Made by a program: the position numbers and the translations under genes
Notes under the pieces: generated by a model
The model's input: the letters and a program-made list of their open reading frames with translations, nothing else
Databases searched by the model: none
What the model was told of the DNA's origin: nothing
In this document: piece after piece, positions 16,999 to 24,964 of the stretch
Layout of the letters: each line of letters opens with the position of its first letter
Numbering within the stretch: the stretch's first letter is position 1
Origin: Elusimicrobiaceae bacterium
Lineage (GTDB): Bacteria > Elusimicrobiota > Elusimicrobia > Elusimicrobiales > Elusimicrobiaceae
Length of the DNA stretch: 64,000 nt
Assembly (NCBI GenBank): GCA_017961585.1
Contig: JAGCWX010000012.1
Coordinates: 1-64,000, forward strand
Direction of reading: 5' to 3'

Positions 16999-17463
16999 AT
17001 GAAAAAACTGTTTTTACTGGCTTTATGTGTTGGCTTGTTGGCAGGTTGTTCCACAGTGAAACAAGCCGCCAATTTAAAAAATTGTACCTATGCCTTAAAG
17101 AGCGTAGAGCTTACGGATGTGGGATTAACTTCGTTGGACTTTACCCTTACCATTGCCATCACCAACCCCAATAAAACCGAGCCGGCCAAGCTAAAACGCT
17201 TTGTAGGGGTATTAACCGCTAACGACGATAAAATTGCCGATGTAACCCTTAAAGACATTGAAATTCAGCCGCAAGCCACTTATAATGCAAAAGCCAAGTT
17301 GAGCATCCCTACCATGACGTTAAGCACCAAACTCATTGGCCTTTTGGCCATGGGAAGCGGTACCATTGATTATCACCTGACAGGAACCATGTATTTTGAA
17401 GGACCGATGGGGGTTGAAATCCCGCTGCCAGTAGACATGGGCCGCCTGGGGAACCATAATTAA
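16999..17463 (+). CDS. LEA14/WHy-domain lipoprotein
   Basis: This 154-residue protein has a lipoprotein signal (FLLALCVGLLAGCST, lipidated Cys near residue 16). The rest is a single beta-sandwich with SLDFTLTIAITNPNKTEPAKLKRFVGVLTANDDKIADVTL, typical of the LEA type 2 / WHy domain. Such bacterial lipoproteins sit on the inner face of the outer membrane or on the inner membrane; the function is mostly unknown, sometimes linked to desiccation or stress. GGAGGATTT precedes the ATG. The gene is monocistronic with a strong terminator shared with feoB. Confidence 0.85.
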   Translation: MKKLFLLALCVGLLAGCSTVKQAANLKNCTYALKSVELTDVGLTSLDFTLTIAITNPNKTEPAKLKRFVGVLTANDDKIADVTLKDIEIQPQATYNAKAKLSIPTMTLSTKLIGLLAMGSGTIDYHLTGTMYFEGPMGVEIPLPVDMGRLGNHN

Positions 17464-17481
17464 ACTTTTACACGTTAAAAG

Positions 17482-17514
17482 AAAAGGCACAAACCATTTG
17501 GGTTTGTGCCTTTT
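17482..17514. terminator. Bidirectional terminator
   Basis: A 14-bp perfect stem (AAAAGGCACAAACC / GGTTTGTGCCTTTT) with a 5-nt loop lies between convergent genes. Confidence 0.93.
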
Positions 17515-17532
17515 ATGTGGTTGCACTAAATT

Positions 17533-19473
17533 TTACATCAAAATCATACGTAAAATAATTGCTGTAATGGTGGAGAACAACAACGTCAAAAATACTACGC
17601 GCAACGTATCCTTCCAACCGCTTTCGCGCAACATAACAAAAAACGTAGCCACGCACGGCATATACATGCTCATAAACACACACGCTACCACCAATGCTTG
17701 CGGAGCCAAGTGAAACGGCTCTAACAAGGCAATGGATACATCTTTACGTAAAAAGCCCAATAGCAAAAGCGGCGTAGCATCCGGTGGCAGGCCTAAGGCC
17801 CACTGCACAGGAGCGCGCAAAATCTGAGTCAGCCACGTGGTAATTCCGCTTAACTGCATCAAGTCCACAAACAAAATACCCACCAAAATCAGTGGCAGTG
17901 CATCCAACAAATATTCCTTCATACGGATCCAAATTTTGCGCGCCAAAGGTTTTAGTTGTGGAATTTGCCACGACGGAATTTCCATAAACAGTTCGGGCGT
18001 TTCACCTTTCATCACGTGGTTAAGCAGCGAGCCGATCACTACCCCGTTTAGCACCAGTGCGCCAAATACAAGCAACATATATCCAATGCCGTAGGGGGAT
18101 AAAATAGAAATAATCATAGCGGTTTGCGAAATACACGGGGCCAGCACCAAAATCAGTGCCAGCGCAATCACACGTTCGCGCCGAGTTTCCAATACGCGAA
18201 TTCCCATCACAGCAGGCACTTTGCACCCAAAACCCAACATGATAGGTAAAGACCCGTACCCATGCAAACCGATTTTGTGCAAGATCCCATCCAAGAGTAC
18301 AGCCAAACGCGGCAAGTATCCTAGCTCACCCAAAAAGCCCAACAGCGTGTAGAATGCAAATACATAAGGCATCACGTCCACCAAGGCAATGTGCAAACCG
18401 TCGGTCAATATACCAAAATAATTTTCGCCGCCGTCGCCCAACAACAACAGCCCCGGCACCGTATCTTTGATACCACCCAGTATTTTTTCTAAGAAGGGGA
18501 AATAGTAATCTTCATAAAGCGGATCCAACACACTAATTAAACTTTCGCCCACCAAGCGCACCAAGAAAAACGATACCACCAACGTCACCAGTGCCAAGGG
18601 CAACCCGGTAGCCGGGGCCGTGGCCCAACCCTGCAAATGTTCCCAAAACGACGGGTGCTTGTGTTTTACTTGCTGCACTTGTTGAATAATTTTGCCAATA
18701 AATTTCCATTTTTCTTCGGCAGCGGGGGGAACAGACAATGTTTTTTGTGCGGAATTATCGGTTAATTTAATGGCTTCGCGCTCCAATTCTTTGAGCCCTT
18801 CACCTGTGGTAGCCACGGTGGCAATCACCGGGATTCCCAAAAGTTTAGAAAGCTTTTTTACGTCAATACTAATCCCTTTGCGTTGGGCTTCGTCAAATTT
18901 ATTGAGCATCAAAATAAGCGGCTTTTGCAGTTGCAAAATTTCCAACACGAAAAATAAATTGCGTTCTAAGTGTGAAGCATCCGCTACGCATACAATAAAA
19001 TCATACTTCAATTCTTTAAATAAATTACGCTTTTTGCCTTCAATCAGCCACTCTTCTTCCAAACGATACAAACCGGGGATGTCAATAATATCGTACGCCT
19101 CTCCCTTAAATTGCGTTTGGCCGTAATTTAACCCCACAGTCGTTCCCGGGAAATTAGAAGAGATAATCCCAATCCCCGTCAAACGCGAGAAAATTAAACT
19201 CTTTCCCACGTTGGGGTTACCAGCCAAAAGAAACGTATTTTTTTTAGCGGTTACTAAAATCTTTTTGGCAGTTTCGCGCCCGATGGCAACTTCCGTGCCA
19301 GACACGCTTACCACTACGGGACTGCTGCCTTTTTTGCGCGTTACAAATTGGCCACGGGCCAGGCCCATAGCCGCTAGTTTGGCGGTCATTTTGCCGTCGG
19401 TTTGAAGCTCGGTAATTTGGGCGGTTTGGCCCGCTTTGAGCTGATAGAGTGAACGAGAATTTTGTGGTTCCAT
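17533..19473 (-). CDS. feoB: Ferrous iron transporter, FeoA-FeoB fusion
   Basis: This 646-residue protein imports Fe(II) across the inner membrane. Residues 8-75 form a FeoA-type SH3 domain (LYQLKAGQTAQITELQ to EVAIGRETAKKILV). It is fused to the FeoB G-domain with G1 GNPNVGKS (about 84-91), the SSNFPGTTV switch, G3 DIPG and G4 LNKFD. The membrane part carries the two Gate/core regions, including GSLPIMLGFGCKVPAVMG and the late Cys-containing helices. It is shorter than E. coli FeoB (about 770) even with FeoA included. A promoter TTGCGA-N17-TACAAT is visible, and AAGGAAAG precedes the ATG. No clear Fur box was seen. It lies divergent to a ferredoxin gene. Confidence 0.95.
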   Translation of the reverse strand: MEPQNSRSLYQLKAGQTAQITELQTDGKMTAKLAAMGLARGQFVTRKKGSSPVVVSVSGTEVAIGRETAKKILVTAKKNTFLLAGNPNVGKSLIFSRLTGIGIISSNFPGTTVGLNYGQTQFKGEAYDIIDIPGLYRLEEEWLIEGKKRNLFKELKYDFIVCVADASHLERNLFFVLEILQLQKPLILMLNKFDEAQRKGISIDVKKLSKLLGIPVIATVATTGEGLKELEREAIKLTDNSAQKTLSVPPAAEEKWKFIGKIIQQVQQVKHKHPSFWEHLQGWATAPATGLPLALVTLVVSFFLVRLVGESLISVLDPLYEDYYFPFLEKILGGIKDTVPGLLLLGDGGENYFGILTDGLHIALVDVMPYVFAFYTLLGFLGELGYLPRLAVLLDGILHKIGLHGYGSLPIMLGFGCKVPAVMGIRVLETRRERVIALALILVLAPCISQTAMIISILSPYGIGYMLLVFGALVLNGVVIGSLLNHVMKGETPELFMEIPSWQIPQLKPLARKIWIRMKEYLLDALPLILVGILFVDLMQLSGITTWLTQILRAPVQWALGLPPDATPLLLLGFLRKDVSIALLEPFHLAPQALVVACVFMSMYMPCVATFFVMLRESGWKDTLRVVFLTLLFSTITAIILRMILM

Positions 19474-19498
19474 AAAAGTTAGTCTTTCCTTACTTTAT

Positions 19499-19527
19499 AT
19501 TGTAGCATAATCGTGCCTCCGTCGCAA
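19499..19527 (-). promoter_or_regulatory. feoB promoter
   Basis: Read on the minus strand: TTGCGA (19522-19527), 17 bp, TACAAT (19499-19504). The promoter lies back to back with the ferredoxin promoter. Confidence 0.65.
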
Positions 19528-19551
19528 GCCCAACCGGGGGGATAAATGTAG

Positions 19552-19564
19552 TATAATATAGGTA
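19552..19564 (+). promoter_or_regulatory. Ferredoxin promoter, TATAATATAGGTA
   Basis: A perfect -10 TATAAT at 19552-19557 is followed by the ATAGGTA extension also seen at 6076 and 7568. Confidence 0.7.
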
Positions 19565-19591
19565 CAAAGATTCTTAATATAGGAGAGAACT

Positions 19592-19762
19592 ATGGCTTAT
19601 AAAGTAAACCCCGAAGTATGCATCAACTGCGGTGCGTGTGAATCTTCCTGCCCGGTTGGCGCTATTAGCGAAAAAGACGGCAAAAGACACATTGACGCTG
19701 AAAAATGCATTGAATGCGGTTCTTGCGCCGGCACCTGCCCGGTCAGCGCCATTGCCCTGTAA
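19592..19762 (+). CDS. 2[4Fe-4S] ferredoxin, 56 residues
   Basis: The translation begins MAYKVNPEVCINCGACES and carries two clusters of the CxxCxxCxxxCP type: CINCGACESSCP at residues 10-21 and CIECGSCAGTCP at 39-50. This is a classic clostridial-type small ferredoxin that carries low-potential electrons for pyruvate oxidoreductase, hydrogenase and similar enzymes, pointing to anaerobic metabolism. GGAGAG precedes the ATG. It has its own promoter and a strong terminator and is divergent from feoB, which fits shared iron relevance. Confidence 0.97.
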   Translation: MAYKVNPEVCINCGACESSCPVGAISEKDGKRHIDAEKCIECGSCAGTCPVSAIAL

Positions 19763-19783
19763 GCATAGGCGTGTTTCAAATTT

Positions 19784-19815
19784 AAACGCATACAGTTTAA
19801 CTGTATGCGTTTTTA
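19784..19815 (+). terminator. Intrinsic terminator after ferredoxin
   Basis: A 12-bp perfect stem (AAACGCATACAG / CTGTATGCGTTT), 5-nt loop and T run. Confidence 0.93.
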
Positions 19816-19822
19816 TATAAAA

Positions 19823-19981
19823 GAGCGGCGGAGTTGTGGATGGAGGCTCCGCCGCTACTAGGTCAGAACCATTCGGGGGGTAAATCGAACGATTCTGGGG
19901 TTAAAAACAGTTATACCACTATATTACAAGGTAATTTTAAAATTTGCAAGCCCTTTTTTAAAAAATTTTTAAAAAAGGGGT
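19823..19981. other. Structured non-coding stretch with three inverted repeats
   Basis: Between the ferredoxin terminator and the promoter of the ankyrin gene lie three inverted repeats. AGCGGCGGAG / CTCCGCCGCT has a perfect 10-bp stem near 19823-19856. CAGAACCATTCG / CGAACGATTCTG pairs at 10 of 12 positions near 19864-19898. A 14-bp AT-rich palindrome, CCCTTTTTTAAAAA / TTTTTAAAAAAGGG with a one-base centre, lies near 19950-19979. No ORF with a ribosome-binding site is seen. It may encode a small RNA or be a regulatory or cruciform region. Confidence 0.45.
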
Positions 19982-20003
19982 TCAAATTTTGCGCGGGTAT
20001 TGT

Positions 20004-20009
20004 TATAAT
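20004..20009 (+). promoter_or_regulatory. Promoter of the ankyrin-repeat gene
   Basis: TATAAT with an extended -10 TGT immediately upstream (20001-20003). The leader of about 30 nt carries AAGAGGA as ribosome-binding site. Confidence 0.65.
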
Positions 20010-20043
20010 AGTAGTATGTAGGTTGTAAATAAAGAGGACACTT

Positions 20044-21831
20044 ATGAGAAAAACTAGTTTTATTTTGGCTTTAAGCGCTGTGGCCATGCCCTTAGTGGCT
20101 CAAGATGGCAGCAGCTTTTTGGAAGAAGAAACCCTGGCCCAACGCCAGGCCCGCGCCGCGCAAATAGCACAACAAGCGGCTCAAGAACAAGCCGCTAAAC
20201 CAGAAGGTGATATTTACCGCGGCAAGGTATTTGGCGTGCCACAACAAAGTTACGAAAGCCGCCTTTTGGGTAATCGTCCCCCGGCCAAAACCAAATATGT
20301 ATATGACACTTCTTTGATTCGCGCCATTAAAATTGATGACGAAGACCGTGTGCGCACACTCATCTACGCCAATGTAGATGTAAACGAACGCAACTATGCC
20401 AATTTAACCCCGCTTACAGTGGCCGCTGAAAAAGGGAATTTAAACATCGTAAAATACCTGGTAGAAGCCGGTGCCAACGTGAACGAGGCTTCCCCTTACG
20501 GAGTTACCCCGTTAGTAGCGGCCTCAGCATCCGGCAATAGCGACGTAGTAACTTACCTTTTAAATCACGGTGCCAGCACCACTGTAAAAGATGACACGGG
20601 CAAGACTCCGCTACTGTATGCTGCTTACTTTGATGATGCCAAACTAGTTGATGCTCTTAGCAAAAATGATCCTGCGGCCGTGAATATTGCTGATGCCGCG
20701 GGCAACACTCCTCTTATTTATTCCGCTCAAAAAGGGTATGCCAACAATATTAAAACCTTGCTTAAAAACGGGGCGGACGTGAATTACCGCAACCCCAATA
20801 CCGGCGTAGGTGCGTTGGCTGCTGCTGCCGCTGAAGGGAATACGGCGGCTTTGCGCGCGTTAACCCAAGCCCAAAATGTGGATGTAAACTTACCCGATGC
20901 ACAAGGGCGTACACCTTTGGCTTACGCAGCCGAAAAAGGTCAAGCGGAAGCGGCTCGTGTCTTGTTAGCTCAAGGAGCCAACCCCAACGCACAAGACGTC
21001 AACGGCGTCACTCCGTTAATGCGCGCGGTTACCCAGGCCGATACAGATTGCGCTTCCTTACTTCTGCGTCAAAAAGATATCTTAACGGAATTAAGAGATG
21101 CAGAAGGAAAAACCGCTTTAATGTACAGCGTACAATCGCCTAATCCATCCATGGTTACGCAGCTCGTTCGCCGCGGAGCAGATATGAACGCCGTTGATAA
21201 TGCAGGCAACAGCGCTTTAATGTTAGCTCTGGCAAATCAAAATGCCGACATAGCCAACTACTTGGTTCAACAAGGAGCTGATACGTTACGCACCAATATG
21301 GAAGGCGTGAATGCTTTAACCGCCGCTGAACAATATGTACCCGCTGCTCAAATTACTAAAACGTTAGAAGGCAATACGGACGAGGCCTACCAAAAAGCCC
21401 TGCAAGTACAAGCTGCCAGCTTGGCTCAAGTACGCCAATTGGAAGCACAACTTGCACAAGATGAAGCTGTTGTACAGCAACTTAGAGCGGCTCAAGAACA
21501 AGCCCTAGGCAATGCTCAAGCACTGCGCGATCAAGCTGCCGAACAAATTGCCAAAGAGCAAGCCCACGCGCAAGCGCTTACTCAATCCACGGCAGAAACA
21601 TTAGCCCAACAACAAGCGCAAGCTTACGCGTTGGAACAACAAGCGCTGGACGCTCAAAACGCGGTAAAACAAACTGCGGCTGATTCTCAAAAAGCAGTAG
21701 AGAAAACGGTCACCAATACTCAAAAAACCGCAAAAGAGCAAACCACCAAAGCCCAAGCAGCAGCTCGTGGAATCATTCAGGATTTGCAAACTATGCCACA
21801 GCCGCGCTGGCGTAGCATGGCAGATGAATAA
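20044..21831 (+). CDS. Exported ankyrin-repeat protein with C-terminal coiled coil
   Basis: This 595-residue protein has a signal peptide (RKTSFILALSAVAMPLVAQ, cleavage near residue 20). Ankyrin repeats of about 33 residues run from about residue 95 to 450, with repeated G.TPL..A...G...V..LL..GA.....D signatures (such as NLTPLTVAAEKGNLNIVKYL). A long Ala-Gln-Glu coiled coil fills about 455-590. It is expected in the periplasm as a protein-binding scaffold. Ankyrin proteins are often linked to host interaction, but a periplasmic role is equally possible. The gene is monocistronic with strong promoter and terminator. Confidence 0.92.
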   Translation: MRKTSFILALSAVAMPLVAQDGSSFLEEETLAQRQARAAQIAQQAAQEQAAKPEGDIYRGKVFGVPQQSYESRLLGNRPPAKTKYVYDTSLIRAIKIDDEDRVRTLIYANVDVNERNYANLTPLTVAAEKGNLNIVKYLVEAGANVNEASPYGVTPLVAASASGNSDVVTYLLNHGASTTVKDDTGKTPLLYAAYFDDAKLVDALSKNDPAAVNIADAAGNTPLIYSAQKGYANNIKTLLKNGADVNYRNPNTGVGALAAAAAEGNTAALRALTQAQNVDVNLPDAQGRTPLAYAAEKGQAEAARVLLAQGANPNAQDVNGVTPLMRAVTQADTDCASLLLRQKDILTELRDAEGKTALMYSVQSPNPSMVTQLVRRGADMNAVDNAGNSALMLALANQNADIANYLVQQGADTLRTNMEGVNALTAAEQYVPAAQITKTLEGNTDEAYQKALQVQAASLAQVRQLEAQLAQDEAVVQQLRAAQEQALGNAQALRDQAAEQIAKEQAHAQALTQSTAETLAQQQAQAYALEQQALDAQNAVKQTAADSQKAVEKTVTNTQKTAKEQTTKAQAAARGIIQDLQTMPQPRWRSMADE

Positions 21832-21845
21832 TCCTCACGTTTCTT

Positions 21846-21877
21846 AAAAAATCCCGGCGAAAACGCCGGGATTTTTT
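21846..21877 (+). terminator. Intrinsic terminator
   Basis: A 14-bp perfect stem (AAAAAATCCCGGCG / CGCCGGGATTTTTT) with an AAAA loop. Confidence 0.95.
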
Positions 21878-21902
21878 AATGCTTTTGCAAACACTTAAAA
21901 GC

Positions 21903-21919
21903 TATAATATTGGTATATG
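21903..21919 (+). promoter_or_regulatory. Near-leaderless promoter: TATAAT then 8 nt then ATG
   Basis: TATAAT at 21903-21908 and the ATG at 21917, with no room for a ribosome-binding site. Confidence 0.6.
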
Positions 21920-23707
21920 AATATCCGCAATGCAGCTGCTTTTGCTTTGTTACACGGAATCGGATGGAGTCTGCTTTCCCTGCTGTTTTTTGGGATCAAC
22001 GGTTTTTTTACAGACCCCTTGGGGCTACTTTTTACATTTGCATTTATTTTGGGACATATTTTCCTTTTTGCCTGGATTTTGTGGGGGATCAGTATTCCGT
22101 TTGCTTGGTTGGGCCCGCGTACGTTGCAAGGAGTGTGTGTAGGATTGGGGGGAATTACTTCGCTATTTTTCTGTTTGGATTTGCTGGTCTATTCTCAATA
22201 TCGTTTTCACATTAGTCCGGCGATGTTGGAACTTTTTTTCGGCCCGGCCGGGCGGGAAATTTTTGCTTTTTCTACCGCTATGTGGGTAGGTGCTGTCTTG
22301 GCCATTGTCTTGTTATTTGCGGTTGAAATCACCCTTAGCTTTATAGCCAAACGCTATACCCCGTCCACTCGGTTGATCGTGCGCTTTGGCATAGCGTGGG
22401 GAATTATTTTCTTACTTTATAATGGGCTGTATGCATGGGGAAAATTTGAAATGGTCCCTTCCATTATTTCACAACGTGCGGTACTGCCTTTGGCGAACCC
22501 GCTCTCGGCAAACCGACGCTTGCGCAAGTTAGGTTTTGAACCCAAAAAAGACCCATATGCCACCCCAGCTACCGGCACTTTAAATTACCCGTTGGCTCCG
22601 CTTACGTGCACTGGGAAAGCCCCATTTACAAACGTGCTTATTTTGCTGGTTGATTCTTGGCGTGCGGACAGCGTTACCCCGCAAATTATGCCTAATCTAT
22701 CTGCCCGTTTGGAGCAATCGGGCATCAGCTATTTTACCAATCACCTTTCGGGTGGAAACGCAACCGAGGCGGGGGTATTTTCACTCTTTTATTCGCTCCC
22801 TTATGCCTACTGGAATGATTTTACCAGCCGCCAACTGCCACCCGTGCTTGTCAGCCAAGCACTTGCGCTGGGATACGTACCGGCTATTTATTCCAGCAGT
22901 AAATTAAACAGCCCCACATTCCACCAAAATATTTTTGCTACGGTTCCCAATTTGCGTTTGGAATCTCAAGGTGAAGAAAAATGGCAACGCGACGAAAATG
23001 CCGTACAAGATTTTGAAAAATTTTTAGATACGCGCAACCCGCACGAACCGTTTTTTGGGTTTATTTTTTTAGATGCTCCACACGGTTCCAGCTATCCCGC
23101 GCAGGACGAAATTTTTACCCCGGCGCAAGAAATCAACTACTTATTGGTCAATAAAAATACGGACCCGACCCCGTATTTAAACCGCTACAAAAATGCCGTG
23201 CACTTTACAGACCGCATGATTGAGCGTATCTGGCAAGATTTACAAGCCCGAGGGTTACTGAAAAATACCGTCGTTATAATTTCAGGGGATCACGGTCAGG
23301 AAATCAATGATACCCATCATAACTTTTGGGGACATAACAGCAACTTTGCCAAATATCAAACCCAGGTTCCGTTGCTGGTATGGGACCCGGCACAAAAAGC
23401 GGCAAAAACATTCTCGCACCGTACCACTCATTATGATATTGCCCCTACGCTGCTTGCGCGGCTGTACGGTTGCACCAATCCGGCGCAGGATTATTCCAGC
23501 GGGCAGGACTTATTTGACGAGTCTCCGCGGCCGTTTAGCTTAATTTCCAGCTATACCAAAAAAGCCATCCGCACCGGGAATGATTTAACCGTACTGGACC
23601 AATACGGCGGGGTGGAAATGTACGACGAAAATTTCAACCCTTCTCAGGGGGCAGATCCGCACGTCATTAAAGATGCCCTGTCCGAATTTGCCCGGTTTTA
23701 TAAATAA
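21917..23707 (+). CDS. yejM: YejM/PbgA(LapC)-like inner-membrane sulfatase-fold protein
   Basis: This 596-residue protein has five membrane helices (about residues 5-185) and a periplasmic sulfatase-fold domain (about 235-560). Recognisable YejM-type signatures are NVLILLVDSWRADSVTPQIMPN, SGGNATEAGVFSLFY, PFFGFIFLDAPHGSSYP, YLNRYKNAVHFTDRMI and VVIISGDHGQEINDTHHNFWGHNSNF. In E. coli, YejM senses periplasmic-side LPS and controls LpxC turnover through LapB-FtsH. Metal-site residues of the fold (DS, SGDHG, WGH) are kept here. The start is fixed by a promoter ending 8 nt before the ATG. The same role in this organism is inference. Confidence 0.88.
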   Translation: MNIRNAAAFALLHGIGWSLLSLLFFGINGFFTDPLGLLFTFAFILGHIFLFAWILWGISIPFAWLGPRTLQGVCVGLGGITSLFFCLDLLVYSQYRFHISPAMLELFFGPAGREIFAFSTAMWVGAVLAIVLLFAVEITLSFIAKRYTPSTRLIVRFGIAWGIIFLLYNGLYAWGKFEMVPSIISQRAVLPLANPLSANRRLRKLGFEPKKDPYATPATGTLNYPLAPLTCTGKAPFTNVLILLVDSWRADSVTPQIMPNLSARLEQSGISYFTNHLSGGNATEAGVFSLFYSLPYAYWNDFTSRQLPPVLVSQALALGYVPAIYSSSKLNSPTFHQNIFATVPNLRLESQGEEKWQRDENAVQDFEKFLDTRNPHEPFFGFIFLDAPHGSSYPAQDEIFTPAQEINYLLVNKNTDPTPYLNRYKNAVHFTDRMIERIWQDLQARGLLKNTVVIISGDHGQEINDTHHNFWGHNSNFAKYQTQVPLLVWDPAQKAAKTFSHRTTHYDIAPTLLARLYGCTNPAQDYSSGQDLFDESPRPFSLISSYTKKAIRTGNDLTVLDQYGGVEMYDENFNPSQGADPHVIKDALSEFARFYK

Positions 23708-23780
23708 AATTTAGGGCTTGCACAAACCATATTTTTATTGTATTCTAATCTTAGCAGTGAACTTAAAATTAGGAGGATGT

Positions 23781-24107
23781 ATGAACGTATTTAGCAAATA
23801 TTTTATAGATCCCATCAAAAACCATTACCTGGATTTTGCTGGCAAAGCCACCCGCACGCAATACTGGCTGTGGGTATTGTTTAGCTTCTTGGTTTTTCTC
23901 GTACTTTCTATTGTATTGGGCTTTTTCGGTAAAGTAGGCGATGTGACCTATTTTATTTGTCAATTAGCCGTGCTGTTGCCGGCCATCGCCATTGGTGCGC
24001 GTCGCTTGCGTGATGCGGGTTTTTCGCCTTGGTGGCTGCTCCTTGCCTTAACGGGTATCGGCTGTATTGTTCTGCTCGTATTCTTTTTGCTACCCAGCAA
24101 AAAATAA
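23781..24107 (+). CDS. DUF805 family small membrane protein
   Basis: This 108-residue protein has three membrane helices. The N-terminal FAGKATRTQYWLWVLF and the loop ARRLRDAGFSPWWLLL are the hallmarks of DUF805 (YhaH/YhaI type). The function is unknown; members are inner-membrane proteins of about 110-130 residues. The frame is open from 23718, but AGGAGG lies 6 bases before the ATG at 23781, so the shorter form is used. It is followed by a terminator that overlaps a possible promoter of the next gene. Confidence 0.9.
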   Translation: MNVFSKYFIDPIKNHYLDFAGKATRTQYWLWVLFSFLVFLVLSIVLGFFGKVGDVTYFICQLAVLLPAIAIGARRLRDAGFSPWWLLLALTGIGCIVLLVFFLLPSKK

Positions 24108-24116
24108 ATCTTAAGG

Positions 24117-24155
24117 ATACCGCCTTGCGCATCTTGCGTAGGGCGGTATTTTTTT
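24117..24155 (+). terminator. Terminator that may also hold the next gene's promoter
   Basis: Stem ATACCGCC (24117-24124) / GGCGGTAT (24142-24149) is followed by seven T. Inside it, TTGCGC (24125-24130), 16 bp and TATTTT (24147-24152) could act as a promoter 7 nt before the ATG at 24160. Confidence 0.7.
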
Positions 24156-24159
24156 GTCT

Positions 24160-24951
24160 ATGCGTACATACCGGATTATTTTATGTGTGTTGGCGATTAC
24201 GATAAGCGTGGCAGCAGCGTATAGCGCGTTTATGTACGTATATACGGACCATATGTTTGCCCCAGTTGCGTTCTTGACTACACCCAAAACACAGGCCCCG
24301 CATACGCCCTGGCCCACTCTGCAAAAACAAACCCGTTTTATTCATCAAGTAAACACTCCGCAACGTGCCCAACGCAAAGGCAAACGTTTTGCCGGATTGG
24401 AAGTAGACGTGTGGGGGGAAGAATTGCTAGCTGCACACGACGAGCAAGAAGCCCTTTTACAAACGCCGCTTCGCGCTATTTTTGCCGCTGTTAAAAACCC
24501 GCAAGAAAAATTATGGTGGCTGGATTTAAAAAGCGAATTTTCTGCCGCAGCACTGGATGCCATGGTGCAAACCGCCGCCCAATACAACATTCCACCAGAG
24601 AATTTGCTTTTTGAAACCGTTCCCGGCCCAACGGCTAAACTCATTAACCAAAAGAAATTGGCCCTACTTTTGCAACTACCCGAAGAATTTGAAACGGATC
24701 AGAACGATCTTAAACGCCGCGAAGAAATTAACGCCCAGACGTGGGCTTTGTGGGAGGAATATCGCCCGGCGGCTGTATCGGCCAGTTTTGGCAAGTACGG
24801 ACATTTAAAAACTTACTTTCCCGATATGCCAAAGGCCATTTATTATTCCAACACCAAACGGCCCAGCTTAAAAAAATCTTTTATGGCTGCGCACATAAAA
24901 AAAGACCCGTCCGTCAAAATTTTTATGACGGACGAGTACACTTATTTGTAA
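24160..24951 (+). CDS. Membrane-anchored GDPD/PI-PLC-like TIM-barrel protein
   Basis: This 263-residue protein has an N-terminal membrane anchor (about residues 5-25). The remainder resembles the glycerophosphodiester phosphodiesterase superfamily. A His (FIHQVNTPQ) is followed by FAGLEVDVWGEELLAAHDEQ, matching the H..E.D....HD metal/catalytic pattern, then WWLDLKSEF and LLFETVPG strands. It would face the periplasm and cleave phosphodiesters, possibly lipid head groups. Some family branches are inactive, so activity is unproven. The start is the ATG at 24160, only 4 nt past a terminator T-run, with no ribosome-binding site. Confidence 0.75.
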   Translation: MRTYRIILCVLAITISVAAAYSAFMYVYTDHMFAPVAFLTTPKTQAPHTPWPTLQKQTRFIHQVNTPQRAQRKGKRFAGLEVDVWGEELLAAHDEQEALLQTPLRAIFAAVKNPQEKLWWLDLKSEFSAAALDAMVQTAAQYNIPPENLLFETVPGPTAKLINQKKLALLLQLPEEFETDQNDLKRREEINAQTWALWEEYRPAAVSASFGKYGHLKTYFPDMPKAIYYSNTKRPSLKKSFMAAHIKKDPSVKIFMTDEYTYL

Positions 24952-24964
24952 TTTCAAAACCAAA

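Noticed and set aside
19474-19591. Fur box between feoB and ferredoxin
   Set aside because: No sequence close to the GATAATGAT-type Fur repeat could be found in this gap.
19823-19900. SRP (4.5S) RNA or another known structural RNA
   Set aside because: AGGTCAG occurs, but the conserved SRP apical loop and asymmetric bulge sequence are absent. I could not fit it to tmRNA, RNase P or 6S either.
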